Source: JAIOQJ01 sp963718635
GTDB lineage: Bacteria > Planctomycetota > Planctomycetia > Gemmatales > Gemmataceae
NCBI GenBank assembly: GCA_963718635.1
Contig: OY970367.1
Location: 3,844,001 to 3,908,000 of the forward strand
Direction of reading: 5' to 3'
Length of the DNA: 64,000 bases
A program made the position numbers and the translations under genes. The notes under the pieces are model-generated. The model was not told the DNA's origin and ran no database searches. It worked only from the letters and a program-made list of their open reading frames with translations. This document shows positions 1 through 7,843 of this stretch, one piece after another; position 1 is the first letter of the stretch, and every line of letters begins with the position of its first letter.

Positions 1-98
1 ATCCTCAAAGCCAATCGAGACCACGATAATCCAGGCAAGACGGGAATAAGGGAAGTTTGCAAAAAATACCAGACGAACCTGAAGTGGTAGATGCTGTA

Positions 99-199
99 GG
101 GTGCGTCAACACTTTCTGGCGATTCTGGCGAGCGGCGCGGCGTAAGCCCGCCGTGTCTCGAAACCACGGCGGGCTTACGCCGCGCCGCTCGCCAGAATC
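99..199 (-). repeat. Dispersed nested inverted repeat, copy A
   Basis: A long hairpin-forming repeat. The 35-base arm that starts GATTCTGGCGAGCGGCGCGG at 121 is matched by its reverse complement ending at 199, with a loop of about 9 bases. The left flank (99-120) matches the reversed right tail of the copies at 25352, 32031 and 60042, so this copy lies in the opposite orientation; its other tail is missing. The sequence is too symmetric for the apparent reading frames across it to be meaningful. It resembles a REP or MITE-like element; no transposase next to it explains its spread. Confidence 0.85.
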
Positions 200-304
200 C
201 TTCGCCGCCCCCGCCTGCTGTCCTCCTCGGCCTCGGCTTGACCGGAACGGCAGCGCTCGATTACGATTGCCTCGGCCAAGAAATATAGCGGTGAAGGAAT
301 GAGT

Positions 305-1042
305 ATGGGCATGTTGAATCAATCGAATTTTCCCAGGCTCTGGAGGCTCTTCCAGTGGTCGATCGGCGGTAGCTGCCATAAGCGGCGGCTAGTCGGCGAA
401 CGACTCGGCCGATGTCGGCATGTCCTGGAGGTCGGCTGTTCGGTTGGCAACATCGCGCCGGTGTTTCGCGCCATTCCCGATTTGCACTACACGGGCGTCG
501 ATATCGATGAAGCGGCCCTACGCACAGCCCGAAGGACTTATCGGCACGATAAGCGATTTCAGTTCTTGCATGGAGAAATCGAACGGCTCGACTTGCCGAA
601 AGAGTCGTTCGACTTGATCGTCTTGTCGGCTGTGCTGCATCACGTGGATGATGATGGCTGCCGTCGAATCCTGAATGCTTGCAGCAAATTGTTGGCGCCC
701 GATGGAGAACTGTTCGTAACCGATCCGGTGCAGCCAATAGACGGCGATCCGTGGCTCGTGCGCTTTTTCAACTCGATCGAACAGGGCCAGTACGTTCGCA
801 CCTCACGTGCCTTCGATGCCTTGCTCGACTCAACCGGCGATCTGGAGGCAGTCAATCGTTGTGAGTTCTTCCTGAAAGGAAGTCCGCTCGGCTTTCCGAA
901 TATAACCCGCTGCGTCACCTTGCAAATGCGGCGGACGCCAGTTGGCTCATCGCTGAAAACAAGAGGCTCGAGTCATCAACGGATGGTCGGCGCCGACAGC
1001 CCGGCCCGGCAGATGCCGACCTGCGAGACTTTCTTCGCATAG
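305..1042 (+). CDS. Class I SAM-dependent methyltransferase
   Basis: A soluble methyltransferase of the Methyltransf_11/25 type, substrate unknown. Motif I (VLEVGCSVGN, about residue 40) binds S-adenosylmethionine, the acidic GVDID follows at the end of the second strand, and FDLIVLSAVLHHVDDDG is the post-motif IV region typical of small-molecule and lipid methyltransferases. The start at 305 is chosen because GAAGGA at 293-298 lies six bases upstream; ATG at 299 and 311 are in frame too. About 45 residues after the last clear methyltransferase strand (from PVGSSLKTRG) look non-homologous and overlap the 3' end of the convergent gene, so the natural end may have been lost by read-through. The family is clear; the substrate is not. 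Confidence 0.8.
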   Translation: MGMLNQSNFPRLWRLFQWSIGGSCHKRRLVGERLGRCRHVLEVGCSVGNIAPVFRAIPDLHYTGVDIDEAALRTARRTYRHDKRFQFLHGEIERLDLPKESFDLIVLSAVLHHVDDDGCRRILNACSKLLAPDGELFVTDPVQPIDGDPWLVRFFNSIEQGQYVRTSRAFDALLDSTGDLEAVNRCEFFLKGSPLGFPNITRCVTLQMRRTPVGSSLKTRGSSHQRMVGADSPARQMPTCETFFA

Positions 1043-1986
1043 GCGTAGACGCGTCCGGCCGGCTCATGCCAGACGGCTTCAATCTGCTCGAAGCCGGCTT
1101 CGCTCATCATCCGGGCCAGCGCGCTGGGCGAGGGCATGAACCAGTTCCAGCCGCCGCGATCGAGTCGTTCACGTGTCCCGCCGGTATGGACAAGACTGCC
1201 GTCAAACCGGCAATAGGGCATCTCGTGATCGATGCCGGCGGACTCGATGAAAATGTCGCCGCCCGATTTGAGCGAATTGAAAATGATCCTTAGCCCGATC
1301 AGCGGGTCCGAGAGATGATAAATGACGCCGGGGAAGTAGGCGATGTCGAAACGATCGTAGAACGCGGGCGCGTTGCAACCGTAGAGTGAAAGAGCTTCAA
1401 CGTGAACGCGCTCTTCGATGCCGAACGACTTCGCGAGAAAAGAGGCCGTATCGGCATACTTTCGCACCTCTTCAATGGCATGAACTCGGGAGCCGAGAGC
1501 CGCCAGCAATAGCGAGGTGCCGCCGGTCCAACAGCCAATATCGAACACATCCTTGCCGGCAAAACTCTCAGGTGTTCGGGAAAAGAGCGTGCAGAAATTG
1601 GCCAGCAACTTCAAGTGTCGCTCGGCCATTCGGCCTTCCAGTTTGAACGAACCAAAATCGTGGTCGTGGCCCCAGAAGAATTTGATCGACAGGTCGCGCT
1701 GGCGATCTGTTTCTTCGTTCGCATAGCCTTCCAGATCAGCATCAACGGCGCCGATTCGTGATTCGAGTTCACGCTGAAAATCGCCCGCTGAAATGCCGTG
1801 CAGGCGGTCAACCCGATAGACGGCAAATTGCTGACGGAGTTGCTGAACGAGAACCGAGTACGGTTCCGCGGGCGATTGTTTGCTTGTGCGCCAGAGCCGA
1901 TGCAACACGGATGGTTCCTCTGTAAACAGATCGAAAGACTGAATGCGTTTGCAGGCGCGACGCGAAGTCTTTGCACTGGACCGCAT
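976..1986 (-). CDS. DUF1698/CmoB-like SAM-dependent methyltransferase
   Basis: A 336-residue methyltransferase. The N-terminal 130 residues are charged and unassigned. Motif I is DVFDIGCWTGGTSLLLAALG, followed by VHAIEE. The segment YFPGVIYHLSDPLIGLRII resembles the GVLYH-PL signature of CmoB and DUF1698 enzymes, which act on modified tRNA wobble uridine; many family members instead modify lipids or sugars, so the substrate is left open. GGWNWFMPSPSALARMMSEAGF is the usual C-terminal methyltransferase region that precedes the last strands. It is convergent with the methyltransferase at 305-1042 and the two frames overlap by 67 bases, which is unusual and is probably due to an extended 3' end on one of them. 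Confidence 0.8.
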   Translation of the reverse strand: MRSSAKTSRRACKRIQSFDLFTEEPSVLHRLWRTSKQSPAEPYSVLVQQLRQQFAVYRVDRLHGISAGDFQRELESRIGAVDADLEGYANEETDRQRDLSIKFFWGHDHDFGSFKLEGRMAERHLKLLANFCTLFSRTPESFAGKDVFDIGCWTGGTSLLLAALGSRVHAIEEVRKYADTASFLAKSFGIEERVHVEALSLYGCNAPAFYDRFDIAYFPGVIYHLSDPLIGLRIIFNSLKSGGDIFIESAGIDHEMPYCRFDGSLVHTGGTRERLDRGGWNWFMPSPSALARMMSEAGFEQIEAVWHEPAGRVYAYAKKVSQVGICRAGLSAPTIR

Positions 1987-2087
1987 TCGCCGGGTTAGCT
2001 TAGCAAAAAGAAATAGCTTTTTCGAACGCCCCTAAGCTAGGTTGATGCTTGCAACGGAAAACTCGAAATTCGTTTACCAACGCGACA

Positions 2088-3485
2088 CTATGCCGCTCGC
2101 CCCGCGTCAAGCGCATTCAACAGAAGGTCGCGCACGCCTGTCATTGGTAGAGGCGAATCCGAAGGGCGCGGGCCGGAGCCAATAAGCAGGGGGCCGTCTT
2201 CCGGGTTACTGGCGGGCAGGCCGTGACTGCCTTTCACTAAGGATGCATCGAGTGGAATGACATCCATGATCATGCGGAAGCCAAGCTTTTTCTGCAAGAC
2301 GCGTGAAATTACCCTGAATTTAGGGAAACGGAGTTGCGGGTCGAGCAAGAGTTCACAGGGATCATAGCTCGGCTTATGATGGATCGCCACCGCTCGGGCA
2401 TAGTCCGGGGCAAGCCGATCATCCAGCCAAAAGGGATAAGCGAACCAGGCATTCGCTGCCGAAAGGAGAACGATTTCGCCCGCTCGCGGATGATTTAGGT
2501 TGATGTCCGCGCGTTCGTCGCCACTGATGACGCGATCGACGCCGCCGAGTGAATGCAGCGTGTCGCGCACTAACCCAAGGTCGTTCGGATTGTTGACGTA
2601 GACATGTGCCAACTGGTGATCGCAAACGGCGAAAGCCCGGCTTGAGAATGTATCGAGTTGTTCGCCGAATGGACCGTTTCGTACTGACAACAGGCCTTTT
2701 TGTCGAAGCAACCGGTTCGGGTAGATGGGTTGGTCAACTTGGCAATGGCCATACTCGCTCACCACCCAAACTTCAGCGCCGGATTCTTTGGCCGCATCGA
2801 GGATGGGAACACAAGCGTCATCGAGCTCGCGCACCAGGCGCGGCATCTCGCAGCCGTTTGGCCCGAAGCGCTGCGGATCGTAATCGAGGTGCGGCATGTA
2901 AACCAGAGTGAGATCCGGCCGTTCGCTGCGCATCACGGATGCGGCACAACGTCCAATCCATTCGGTGCACGGCAGTCCCGCTTTCGGGCCCCAGAAGGTG
3001 AAAAAGGGAAAAGAACCGAGTTCCTTCTCAAGACCTTCCGTCAGTCCTTCTGGAGTACCTGTGATGCCGAATACTTTGTTGCCGTCGATCCCATAATGAG
3101 GTTTCGGCGTGACGCTGATCGCTACGTCAGCGCCTTGATTGAACCACCAGAAAAGCTTGGCACATTTGAAAGGCCGCCCTTGCTTAGCAACTTCGCGTTT
3201 CGCCGTAACGTAGACCGGTTCTGCTTGAATCAGGCGATTCGACTGTTGCCAAAAACGGACTTCGCCCGTCTCCCGAAAGAGCCAACCGTTGCCGACGACG
3301 CCGTGCTTTTCGACGGGTTGGCCCGTTAAGATCGTCGCTTGGGCAGAGCACGTCACTGCGGGCACCACATCGCGCAAAGGCACGCACCAGCCGGCCTGCG
3401 ACAAGGCGTGCAGACGGGGCGCCAACGGAAGCAGCCGGGGTGTAAGACCGACGGCATTGATGAGGACAATCGGCATCAGGGGCAT
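2088..3485 (-). CDS. Alkaline phosphatase superfamily phosphodiesterase/nucleotide pyrophosphatase-like protein
   Basis: A predicted metal-dependent phosphohydrolase of the type I phosphodiesterase/nucleotide pyrophosphatase group. It opens with MPIVLINAVGLTPRLLP, the first strand of the fold. PAVTCSAQATILTGQ, near residue 45, carries the conserved Thr expected to be the nucleophile. VVSEYGHCQVDQPIYPN and the later FAVCDHQLAHVYVN supply acidic and histidine residues in the positions used for metal binding. No signal peptide is seen, so it is probably cytoplasmic. The frame is open further upstream, but that part overlaps the crcB gene in another frame, so the ATG at 3485 or 3476 is taken as start; neither has a strong ribosome-binding site. 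The substrate cannot be deduced. Confidence 0.75.
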   Translation of the reverse strand: MPLMPIVLINAVGLTPRLLPLAPRLHALSQAGWCVPLRDVVPAVTCSAQATILTGQPVEKHGVVGNGWLFRETGEVRFWQQSNRLIQAEPVYVTAKREVAKQGRPFKCAKLFWWFNQGADVAISVTPKPHYGIDGNKVFGITGTPEGLTEGLEKELGSFPFFTFWGPKAGLPCTEWIGRCAASVMRSERPDLTLVYMPHLDYDPQRFGPNGCEMPRLVRELDDACVPILDAAKESGAEVWVVSEYGHCQVDQPIYPNRLLRQKGLLSVRNGPFGEQLDTFSSRAFAVCDHQLAHVYVNNPNDLGLVRDTLHSLGGVDRVISGDERADINLNHPRAGEIVLLSAANAWFAYPFWLDDRLAPDYARAVAIHHKPSYDPCELLLDPQLRFPKFRVISRVLQKKLGFRMIMDVIPLDASLVKGSHGLPASNPEDGPLLIGSGPRPSDSPLPMTGVRDLLLNALDAGRAA

Positions 3486-3516
3486 GATACGAACGGCGGC
3501 CAACTTCGGATGAAGA

Positions 3517-3909
3517 TTACGCGACGGTTCGGGTGATCGCCCAAGCCGCCAAAAAGCCAAGAAAGCCGCCAACGACCGATGAGAAGACATAGCTGGCAGC
3601 GATGTCCCATCGGCCGCGTTGCACGCTTTCGACGACCTCAAGAGAGAAGGTTGAAAAAGTGGTAAAGCCGCCGCAAAAGCCGGTGCCTAAGAGCAAGTAG
3701 CCCATGCCCACGCGGTCCTTACAAAGGACGGCGACAATGCCGAGCAGGATCGAACCGCTGACGTTGATCGTGAAGGTTCCCCAGAAGAAATCCTTGCCCC
3801 AGGGCTGATTGCGGAACCATAGGCCCAGCCAATAACGGGCATTGGCCCCGGCGCCGCCGCCGAGGCCAATAAGTAGTGCCGGATGCGTGAGAAAGGTACT
3901 TAGCCACAT
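3517..3909 (-). CDS. crcB: Fluoride ion channel CrcB/FluC
   Basis: A 130-residue integral membrane protein that exports fluoride as a dual-topology dimer. All family signatures are present: GLGGGAGANARYWLG near the N-terminus, GTFTINVSGSILLG in the second helix, and GFCGGFTTFSTFSLE, whose Phe and Thr residues line the fluoride pathway. Four hydrophobic segments cover the length, which is normal for the family. The start at 3909 (MWLSTFLTH) gives the normal size; the frame is open upstream only because it runs through an array of palindromic repeats. No crcB-type fluoride riboswitch was recognised upstream. The gene lies just upstream of the phosphohydrolase gene with about 30 bases between them, so the two may be cotranscribed. 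Confidence 0.95.
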   Translation of the reverse strand: MWLSTFLTHPALLIGLGGGAGANARYWLGLWFRNQPWGKDFFWGTFTINVSGSILLGIVAVLCKDRVGMGYLLLGTGFCGGFTTFSTFSLEVVESVQRGRWDIAASYVFSSVVGGFLGFLAAWAITRTVA

Positions 3910-3960
3910 AGAACGAGATACCCTTGAAAGCGCTATCGCGAAGAACGTTGAAAGGCGCGA

Positions 3961-4200
3961 GGGACAGACTGGAAGCCTGTCGAACGCGCTCCGCATGGGA
4001 CAAGTTTCCAACTTGTCCACCCTTGCCCGCCGAAATCGCTCCACTGCGCCACGCACTTGGGACAAGTTGGAAACTTGTCCCACGCGCTCCGCTTGAGACG
4101 ACAAGTTGGAAACTTGTCCCACGCGCTCCGCGTGGGATAAGCTTCCAGCTCGTCCACTCTTGCCGAAAGCGCCCAACTGCGCCAGCGCACTTGGGACAAG
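3961..4200. repeat. Array of GGGACAAGTT/AACTTGTCCC palindromes
   Basis: Four near-copies of a palindrome of about 22 bases, each with ACAAGTT and AACTTGT arms: 3997-4018, 4059-4081, 4100-4120 and, more diverged, 4134-4155. A degenerate copy lies at 3961-3981 and a half copy at 4193-4200. They are separated by the phrase CACGCGCTCCGCNTGG. The array fills the space between the crcB start and the BBP7 stop. Copies vary in the middle (TTTCCA against TGGAAA), which is the same palindrome read from either side. It could be a REP-type cluster; no protein is encoded here. Confidence 0.85.
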
Positions 4201-4203
4201 TGT

Positions 4204-4235
4204 TGTAGGGTGGGTGAAGGCTTTGCGTAACCCAC
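4204..4235. repeat. TGTAGGGTGGGT dispersed repeat, copy 1
   Basis: The sequence from TGTAGGGTGGGTGAAGGC to CGTAACCCACC forms a short hairpin (GGTGGGT with ACCCACC). Related copies lie at 10935-10965 and, as a long perfect stem, at 24645-24686. This copy is 13 bases past the 3' end of the BBP7 gene, where it could act as a transcription stop. Confidence 0.7.
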
Positions 4236-4247
4236 CTTTTCGACTTC

Positions 4248-5522
4248 TCAATACTCGTAACGCAGGCCGATGTTGATGCCTTGCAGCCAGACCGATTCCT
4301 GCTTGAAGGTGAAGACCGGTCCTGCCGCATTGCCGGGCGTCGGCGCGGCAACGTAGCGGATGTTCGAATCATTCACGTTCGAATCGATCGTGCTGCCGAC
4401 GCGCACGAGGTGATTGACGTAGAGGAAATTCCAGCCGACATAGGCGGCACACCGTTGAGTGATGTTGTAATTGAGGTTGGCGGTCAAATCGGGGAGCACG
4501 GCGATCTTATCTTTCGTATGGGTGCCGCTATTGGAGTCCTGGGCATAAAGGCCGCCGGCCTGGGTGTTGGTTACGCCCGTCGGCGAAGTGAACGTATTGC
4601 TGCCGCTGATGTTTACCTGCTCGCGATTGCTGCCGAGAGCGAACTTGAAGATGCCATCCACGCTGAAGCCATACCAGCCGCACAGGCGGGCCCGCCAGCC
4701 GATCTGAGCTCCGTAAAACTGGTTCGACACGGCAAAGTGATCGCGGACGGAAAGCCCGCTGCCATCGCGGAAGTTGGCGGTGCCGTTCACATCGAGCCGT
4801 TCGCGCATTCCGAAGTAGCGAGCACCCAATAGCCAATCCGTGTTGTCCGAAAAGACACGGAAGCCATTCCAGACGATGTTGGCGTCGCCGCTATAGATAT
4901 TGCTGACGGCGGCAGATGCGGAAAGCGCACCGCTGTAGCCGGTTGCCGGATCGGGGATGGAAAACTTCAACGAAGTCAGAGCGCCGGTGTTGGCATTGGT
5001 ATAGAAGCGGGCGAGTATCGGTGAGCCATTGGCGTCTGATGCATAGGCTGCGCTTAGGGTGCGATTCTGAATGGCAAAGCCACCGACATCGATGCCGAAT
5101 TGGTGGTCGGCGGTGAGCCACAGGCCGGCATCGAGGCGAAGTCCGCTTAAACCGTTATAACGCAGCTGGTTGTTGCCTGGAAATAGTGTGGTGGCAGAGC
5201 CGGGCGGCAGGTCGCTCGTAAGCGCCAGGCTATCCGGGAGTGATTGGATAATGGGAGGAGTTTGCTCCTTGCGTAGCCACCAAACGAGGTAGTCAGCGCG
5301 AAACCAGAACATCTGCGGGACGCAGTTGCCTGGCAACGGCATCTCGCCGCCACCGACGCCGGTGTTCTCCAAGACTCCAGGCGAAGCAGGGCCAACCCCA
5401 TCGTCGACAGCGGAACGGTAATTACCAACGGCTGGAGGATCTTTCGCCGGTTGAGGTTGAGCGGCCGCGCTGGAAGCGCCAATCAATAAGGATGCCAAGA
5501 GACAGGTTGTACGGATTCGCAT
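4248..5522 (-). CDS. BBP7 family outer membrane beta-barrel protein
   Basis: A predicted outer-membrane beta-barrel of the BBP7 family, found mainly in planctomycetes. The signal peptide MRIRTTCLLASLLIGASSAAAQ comes first. Then comes the family signature around residue 65, MFWFRADYLVWWLRKEQ, followed by alternating polar and aromatic strands (LRLDAGLWLT, WLLGARYFGMRERLDV, RCAAYVGWNFLYVNHLVRVG). The C-terminus ends with aromatic NIGLRYEY, as in barrel proteins. The start at 5522 is chosen because GGAG lies six bases upstream; ATG at 5528 is also in frame. About 425 residues. The family is usually described as a surface or porin-like protein of unknown ligand. A 200-base divergent spacer separates it from the DUF1559 pair. 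Confidence 0.85.
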   Translation of the reverse strand: MRIRTTCLLASLLIGASSAAAQPQPAKDPPAVGNYRSAVDDGVGPASPGVLENTGVGGGEMPLPGNCVPQMFWFRADYLVWWLRKEQTPPIIQSLPDSLALTSDLPPGSATTLFPGNNQLRYNGLSGLRLDAGLWLTADHQFGIDVGGFAIQNRTLSAAYASDANGSPILARFYTNANTGALTSLKFSIPDPATGYSGALSASAAVSNIYSGDANIVWNGFRVFSDNTDWLLGARYFGMRERLDVNGTANFRDGSGLSVRDHFAVSNQFYGAQIGWRARLCGWYGFSVDGIFKFALGSNREQVNISGSNTFTSPTGVTNTQAGGLYAQDSNSGTHTKDKIAVLPDLTANLNYNITQRCAAYVGWNFLYVNHLVRVGSTIDSNVNDSNIRYVAAPTPGNAAGPVFTFKQESVWLQGINIGLRYEY

Positions 5523-5612
5523 CGTCATCTCCGCCGTTCGCGATATAGGGAAGAAGCGCGTTCTGCGGCCTTCGCGGGCCATAGCAAATAAATCGGCATT
5601 GCGGGAATCGAA

Positions 5613-5668
5613 CTTTTGGCCAAATTGGCGCTATAGACTCGAGATCGTGTCTTTTGGCAAAATTGGCG
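5613..5668. promoter_or_regulatory. Pair of CTTTTGGC direct repeats in divergent spacer
   Basis: CTTTTGGCCAAATTGGCG at 5613-5630 and CTTTTGGCAAAATTGGCG at 5651-5668 differ at one base and start 38 bases apart, between the BBP7 gene and the first DUF1559 gene. A perfect 12-base palindrome, TTATCATGATAA, follows at 5721-5732. Positions suit operator sites for a divergent promoter pair, but no binding protein can be named. Confidence 0.35.
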
Positions 5669-5791
5669 GAGATTGGCTGAACAATTCTTGCTTTGTGCTA
5701 CCAAATGACGAATTAGCCGGTTATCATGATAATGAAGCTTTCTTCATCTTCATTTTATCGTCGGATTCATTGCCCGCTTGGGGACTCTCCT

Positions 5792-6685
5792 ATGCTCTCT
5801 CGCCACCGCGTGGGGCGTGCCGCATTTACGCTTATTGAATTGCTTGTGGTAATTGCCATCATCGCTATTTTGATCGGCCTGCTGCTGCCGGCCGTGCAGA
5901 AAGTACGCGAGGCGGCCAACAGAGCAAAGTGCCAGAATAATCTGAAGCAAATGGGCATCGCGGTCCACAGCCTGCATGACCAGATGAGCATTCTACCATC
6001 TGGTGGACTGACCTACACGTCGGCGCCGACACGCGATCCCTCCGGCAATTTATCGGACACATACAAGCAACAATGCGGTTGGGGGTTGCAACTATTACCG
6101 TACATCGAGCAACAAAACGTCTATAATCTCGCGTCCGATACCGACCTTCAAGCATCGATCATCCCAATGTACTTCTGCCCATCTCGGCGGCAGCCGATTG
6201 CGATCAGCCACAATTATGGTCTGAGAGGCATGATTGATTATTGCAGCGTCACCGATGCCTCTGCGAGCAACGGAGCGATTGGCAACGAAGTAATCATCAA
6301 AATGAGTACGGCAGCGACTTGGTCTCCCATTAACCTAACTTCCGTAACGGATGGAACAAGCAATACCCTGATGATTGCTGAAAAAAGCATGCAGACCAAC
6401 ACTTATACCACCGGTTCGGGCCAGGACGATCAAGGCTTTACCTGCGGCTGGGACTGGGACGTCCTGCGATCGAGCGACATTGCCACGAATGCTTTTGCAC
6501 AAGACCCGGGGCCCAAGGGGCCTTTCAATGGTTTCTCGCTAGGCTCGGCTCATCCAGGCGGCATGTGTGGCGTTTTCGCCGATGGCTCGGTCCGCAACGT
6601 CCGTTATTCCGCCACGCCGGCCGTAATGCTCATGCTCGGTTCCCGCAACGATGGCGGGGTCGTCAATTTTGCCGAATTTCAATAA
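5792..6685 (+). CDS. DUF1559 domain protein with prepilin-type N-terminus (first of a tandem pair)
   Basis: A planctomycete DUF1559 (SBP_bac_10) protein with a type IV pilin/type II secretion pseudopilin leader: GRAAFTLIELLVVIAIIAILIG, where cleavage is expected before the Phe and the following segment is the membrane helix. The invariant LLPAVQKVREAANRAKCQNN follows. The C-terminal signature includes SAHPGGMCGVFADGSVRNV, comparable to the HPGG-x-N-x-x-x-x-DGSVR motif of the family. Function is unknown; these proteins occur in large paralogous sets and are thought to be assembled at the cell envelope. The start at 5792 gives a short basic leader (MLSRHRVGRA) and has GGGGA about seven bases upstream. 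The second gene begins 190 bases downstream with a copied leader. Confidence 0.92.
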   Translation: MLSRHRVGRAAFTLIELLVVIAIIAILIGLLLPAVQKVREAANRAKCQNNLKQMGIAVHSLHDQMSILPSGGLTYTSAPTRDPSGNLSDTYKQQCGWGLQLLPYIEQQNVYNLASDTDLQASIIPMYFCPSRRQPIAISHNYGLRGMIDYCSVTDASASNGAIGNEVIIKMSTAATWSPINLTSVTDGTSNTLMIAEKSMQTNTYTTGSGQDDQGFTCGWDWDVLRSSDIATNAFAQDPGPKGPFNGFSLGSAHPGGMCGVFADGSVRNVRYSATPAVMLMLGSRNDGGVVNFAEFQ

Positions 6686-6811
6686 AACTTATGCCTCGGC
6701 CAGACTCAGCACCTGGCTTCAAACACAAAATACAGATCCTCGGCATGTCGGCTTACATTTTCCTGAAATTCGCTTTTCGCTTTCAAAAAACCTGTTTGCT
6801 TGCTAGAGTGA

Positions 6812-6887
6812 AGATGAAGCTTTCTTCATCTTCATTTTTTATCGTCGGATTCATCGCCCGCTTGGGGACTCTCCTATGCTCTCTCGC
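6812..6887 (+). repeat. Duplicated upstream region and leader of the DUF1559 genes
   Basis: About 75 bases upstream of and into the second DUF1559 gene are nearly identical to 5730-5802 in front of the first. The shared part runs from TGAAGCTTTCTTCATCTTC through the ribosome-binding region to ATGCTCTCTCGC. The two differ by two extra T bases and a few substitutions. The pair therefore arose by tandem duplication that included its expression signals, or the upstream region is kept alike by gene conversion. Confidence 0.85.
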
Positions 6888-7834
6888 AGTCGCGTGGGCG
6901 CGCCGCATTTACGCTTATTGAATTGCTCGTGGTAATCGCGATTATCGCGATCTTGATCGGCCTGTTGTTGCCGGCGGTGCAGAAAGTGCGAGAGGCGGCC
7001 AATCGCGCGAAATGCCAGAATAATTTGAAGCAGATTGGCTTGGCGTTTCACAACCATCACGACAATTACGGTGTGTTCCCATCCGGCGGGGACTCTTGGC
7101 AGAAGGATCGGTTATTTGATGCCTCGGGCAACCCGGCCATTTATTTGACGCAAACCTGGGGCTGGGGCTATCAGATTTTGCCGTATATCGAACAACAAAA
7201 TCTCTGGTCGGTGCCGCCCGGTACGCTGCCCTCCGATGCGACTCACGGACCGACGGGAGATATTGAAGTTGCTTCGACCTATGTCAAAACCTATAACTGC
7301 CCCTCTTTGCGCGGTCCGACTATCTATCCTTATAAACAAGAGGGGTGGTCTCCGACAGTCGGCTACCGGGCGATGGGCGATTATGTCGGCAACGGCGGCA
7401 GCAATCCAACTACACAAGATGGTCCCCTGCAGCAATCCACCAAAAAGACAGTTTCCATCGCAAACATCACCAACGGAACTTCCAACGTTTTGTTGATCGG
7501 AGAGAAATATCTTTACAAAAGGGCAGTCGGCGTTACTTCCGGGTGCAACGACGACCAAGGCTGGACCGATGGCTGGGACAACGATACCATCTGTTTCGCC
7601 GAGGGGAACGGTACCGGGGCTCCCGCGACTGGAAATGTCCAGTTGCCCCTGCCAAACGGTTCGACAACGACCTGTGCAGCTACATTCATTTACGGCGGCC
7701 CACACATCATTGCTGTTCAAGTAGCGTTATGCGATGGCTCCGTGCGCCAAGTCCGTTACACTATCGATCCAGCTAACTTCCTAACGCTTTGTCAGATCAA
7801 CAGTGGAACGGTGCTTGACTGGAGCGGCAACTGA
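6876..7834 (+). CDS. DUF1559 domain protein, second of a tandem pair, with a one-base frame break near the start
   Basis: A paralogue of the preceding gene: LLVVIAIIAILIGLLLPAVQ, VREAANRAKCQNN, and a C-terminal FIYGGPHIIAVQVALCDGSVRQV that replaces the usual HPGG with GPHI. Aligned on the duplicated leader, the ATG at 6876 is out of frame with the body because the first gene reads GTGGGG (GGGG at 5812-5815) where this one has GTGGG (GGG at 6896-6898). In the body frame the only start is a TTG at 6923, inside the hydrophobic helix, which would remove the prepilin cleavage site. Either one G was lost in sequencing or the gene can no longer be exported. The rest of the frame is intact to 7834. 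Confidence 0.85.
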
Positions 7835-7843
7835 GAGCATCAC

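Noticed and set aside
5..379. Minus-strand frame of 124 codons and similar frames over 25400, 32100 and 60100
   Set aside because: They read through the dispersed inverted repeat and give the same SGERRGVSPPW and GGLTPRRSPES peptides each time; no other support.
3910..4247. Possible fluoride riboswitch before crcB
   Set aside because: No sequence matching the conserved riboswitch core was found; the stretch is filled with palindromic repeats.
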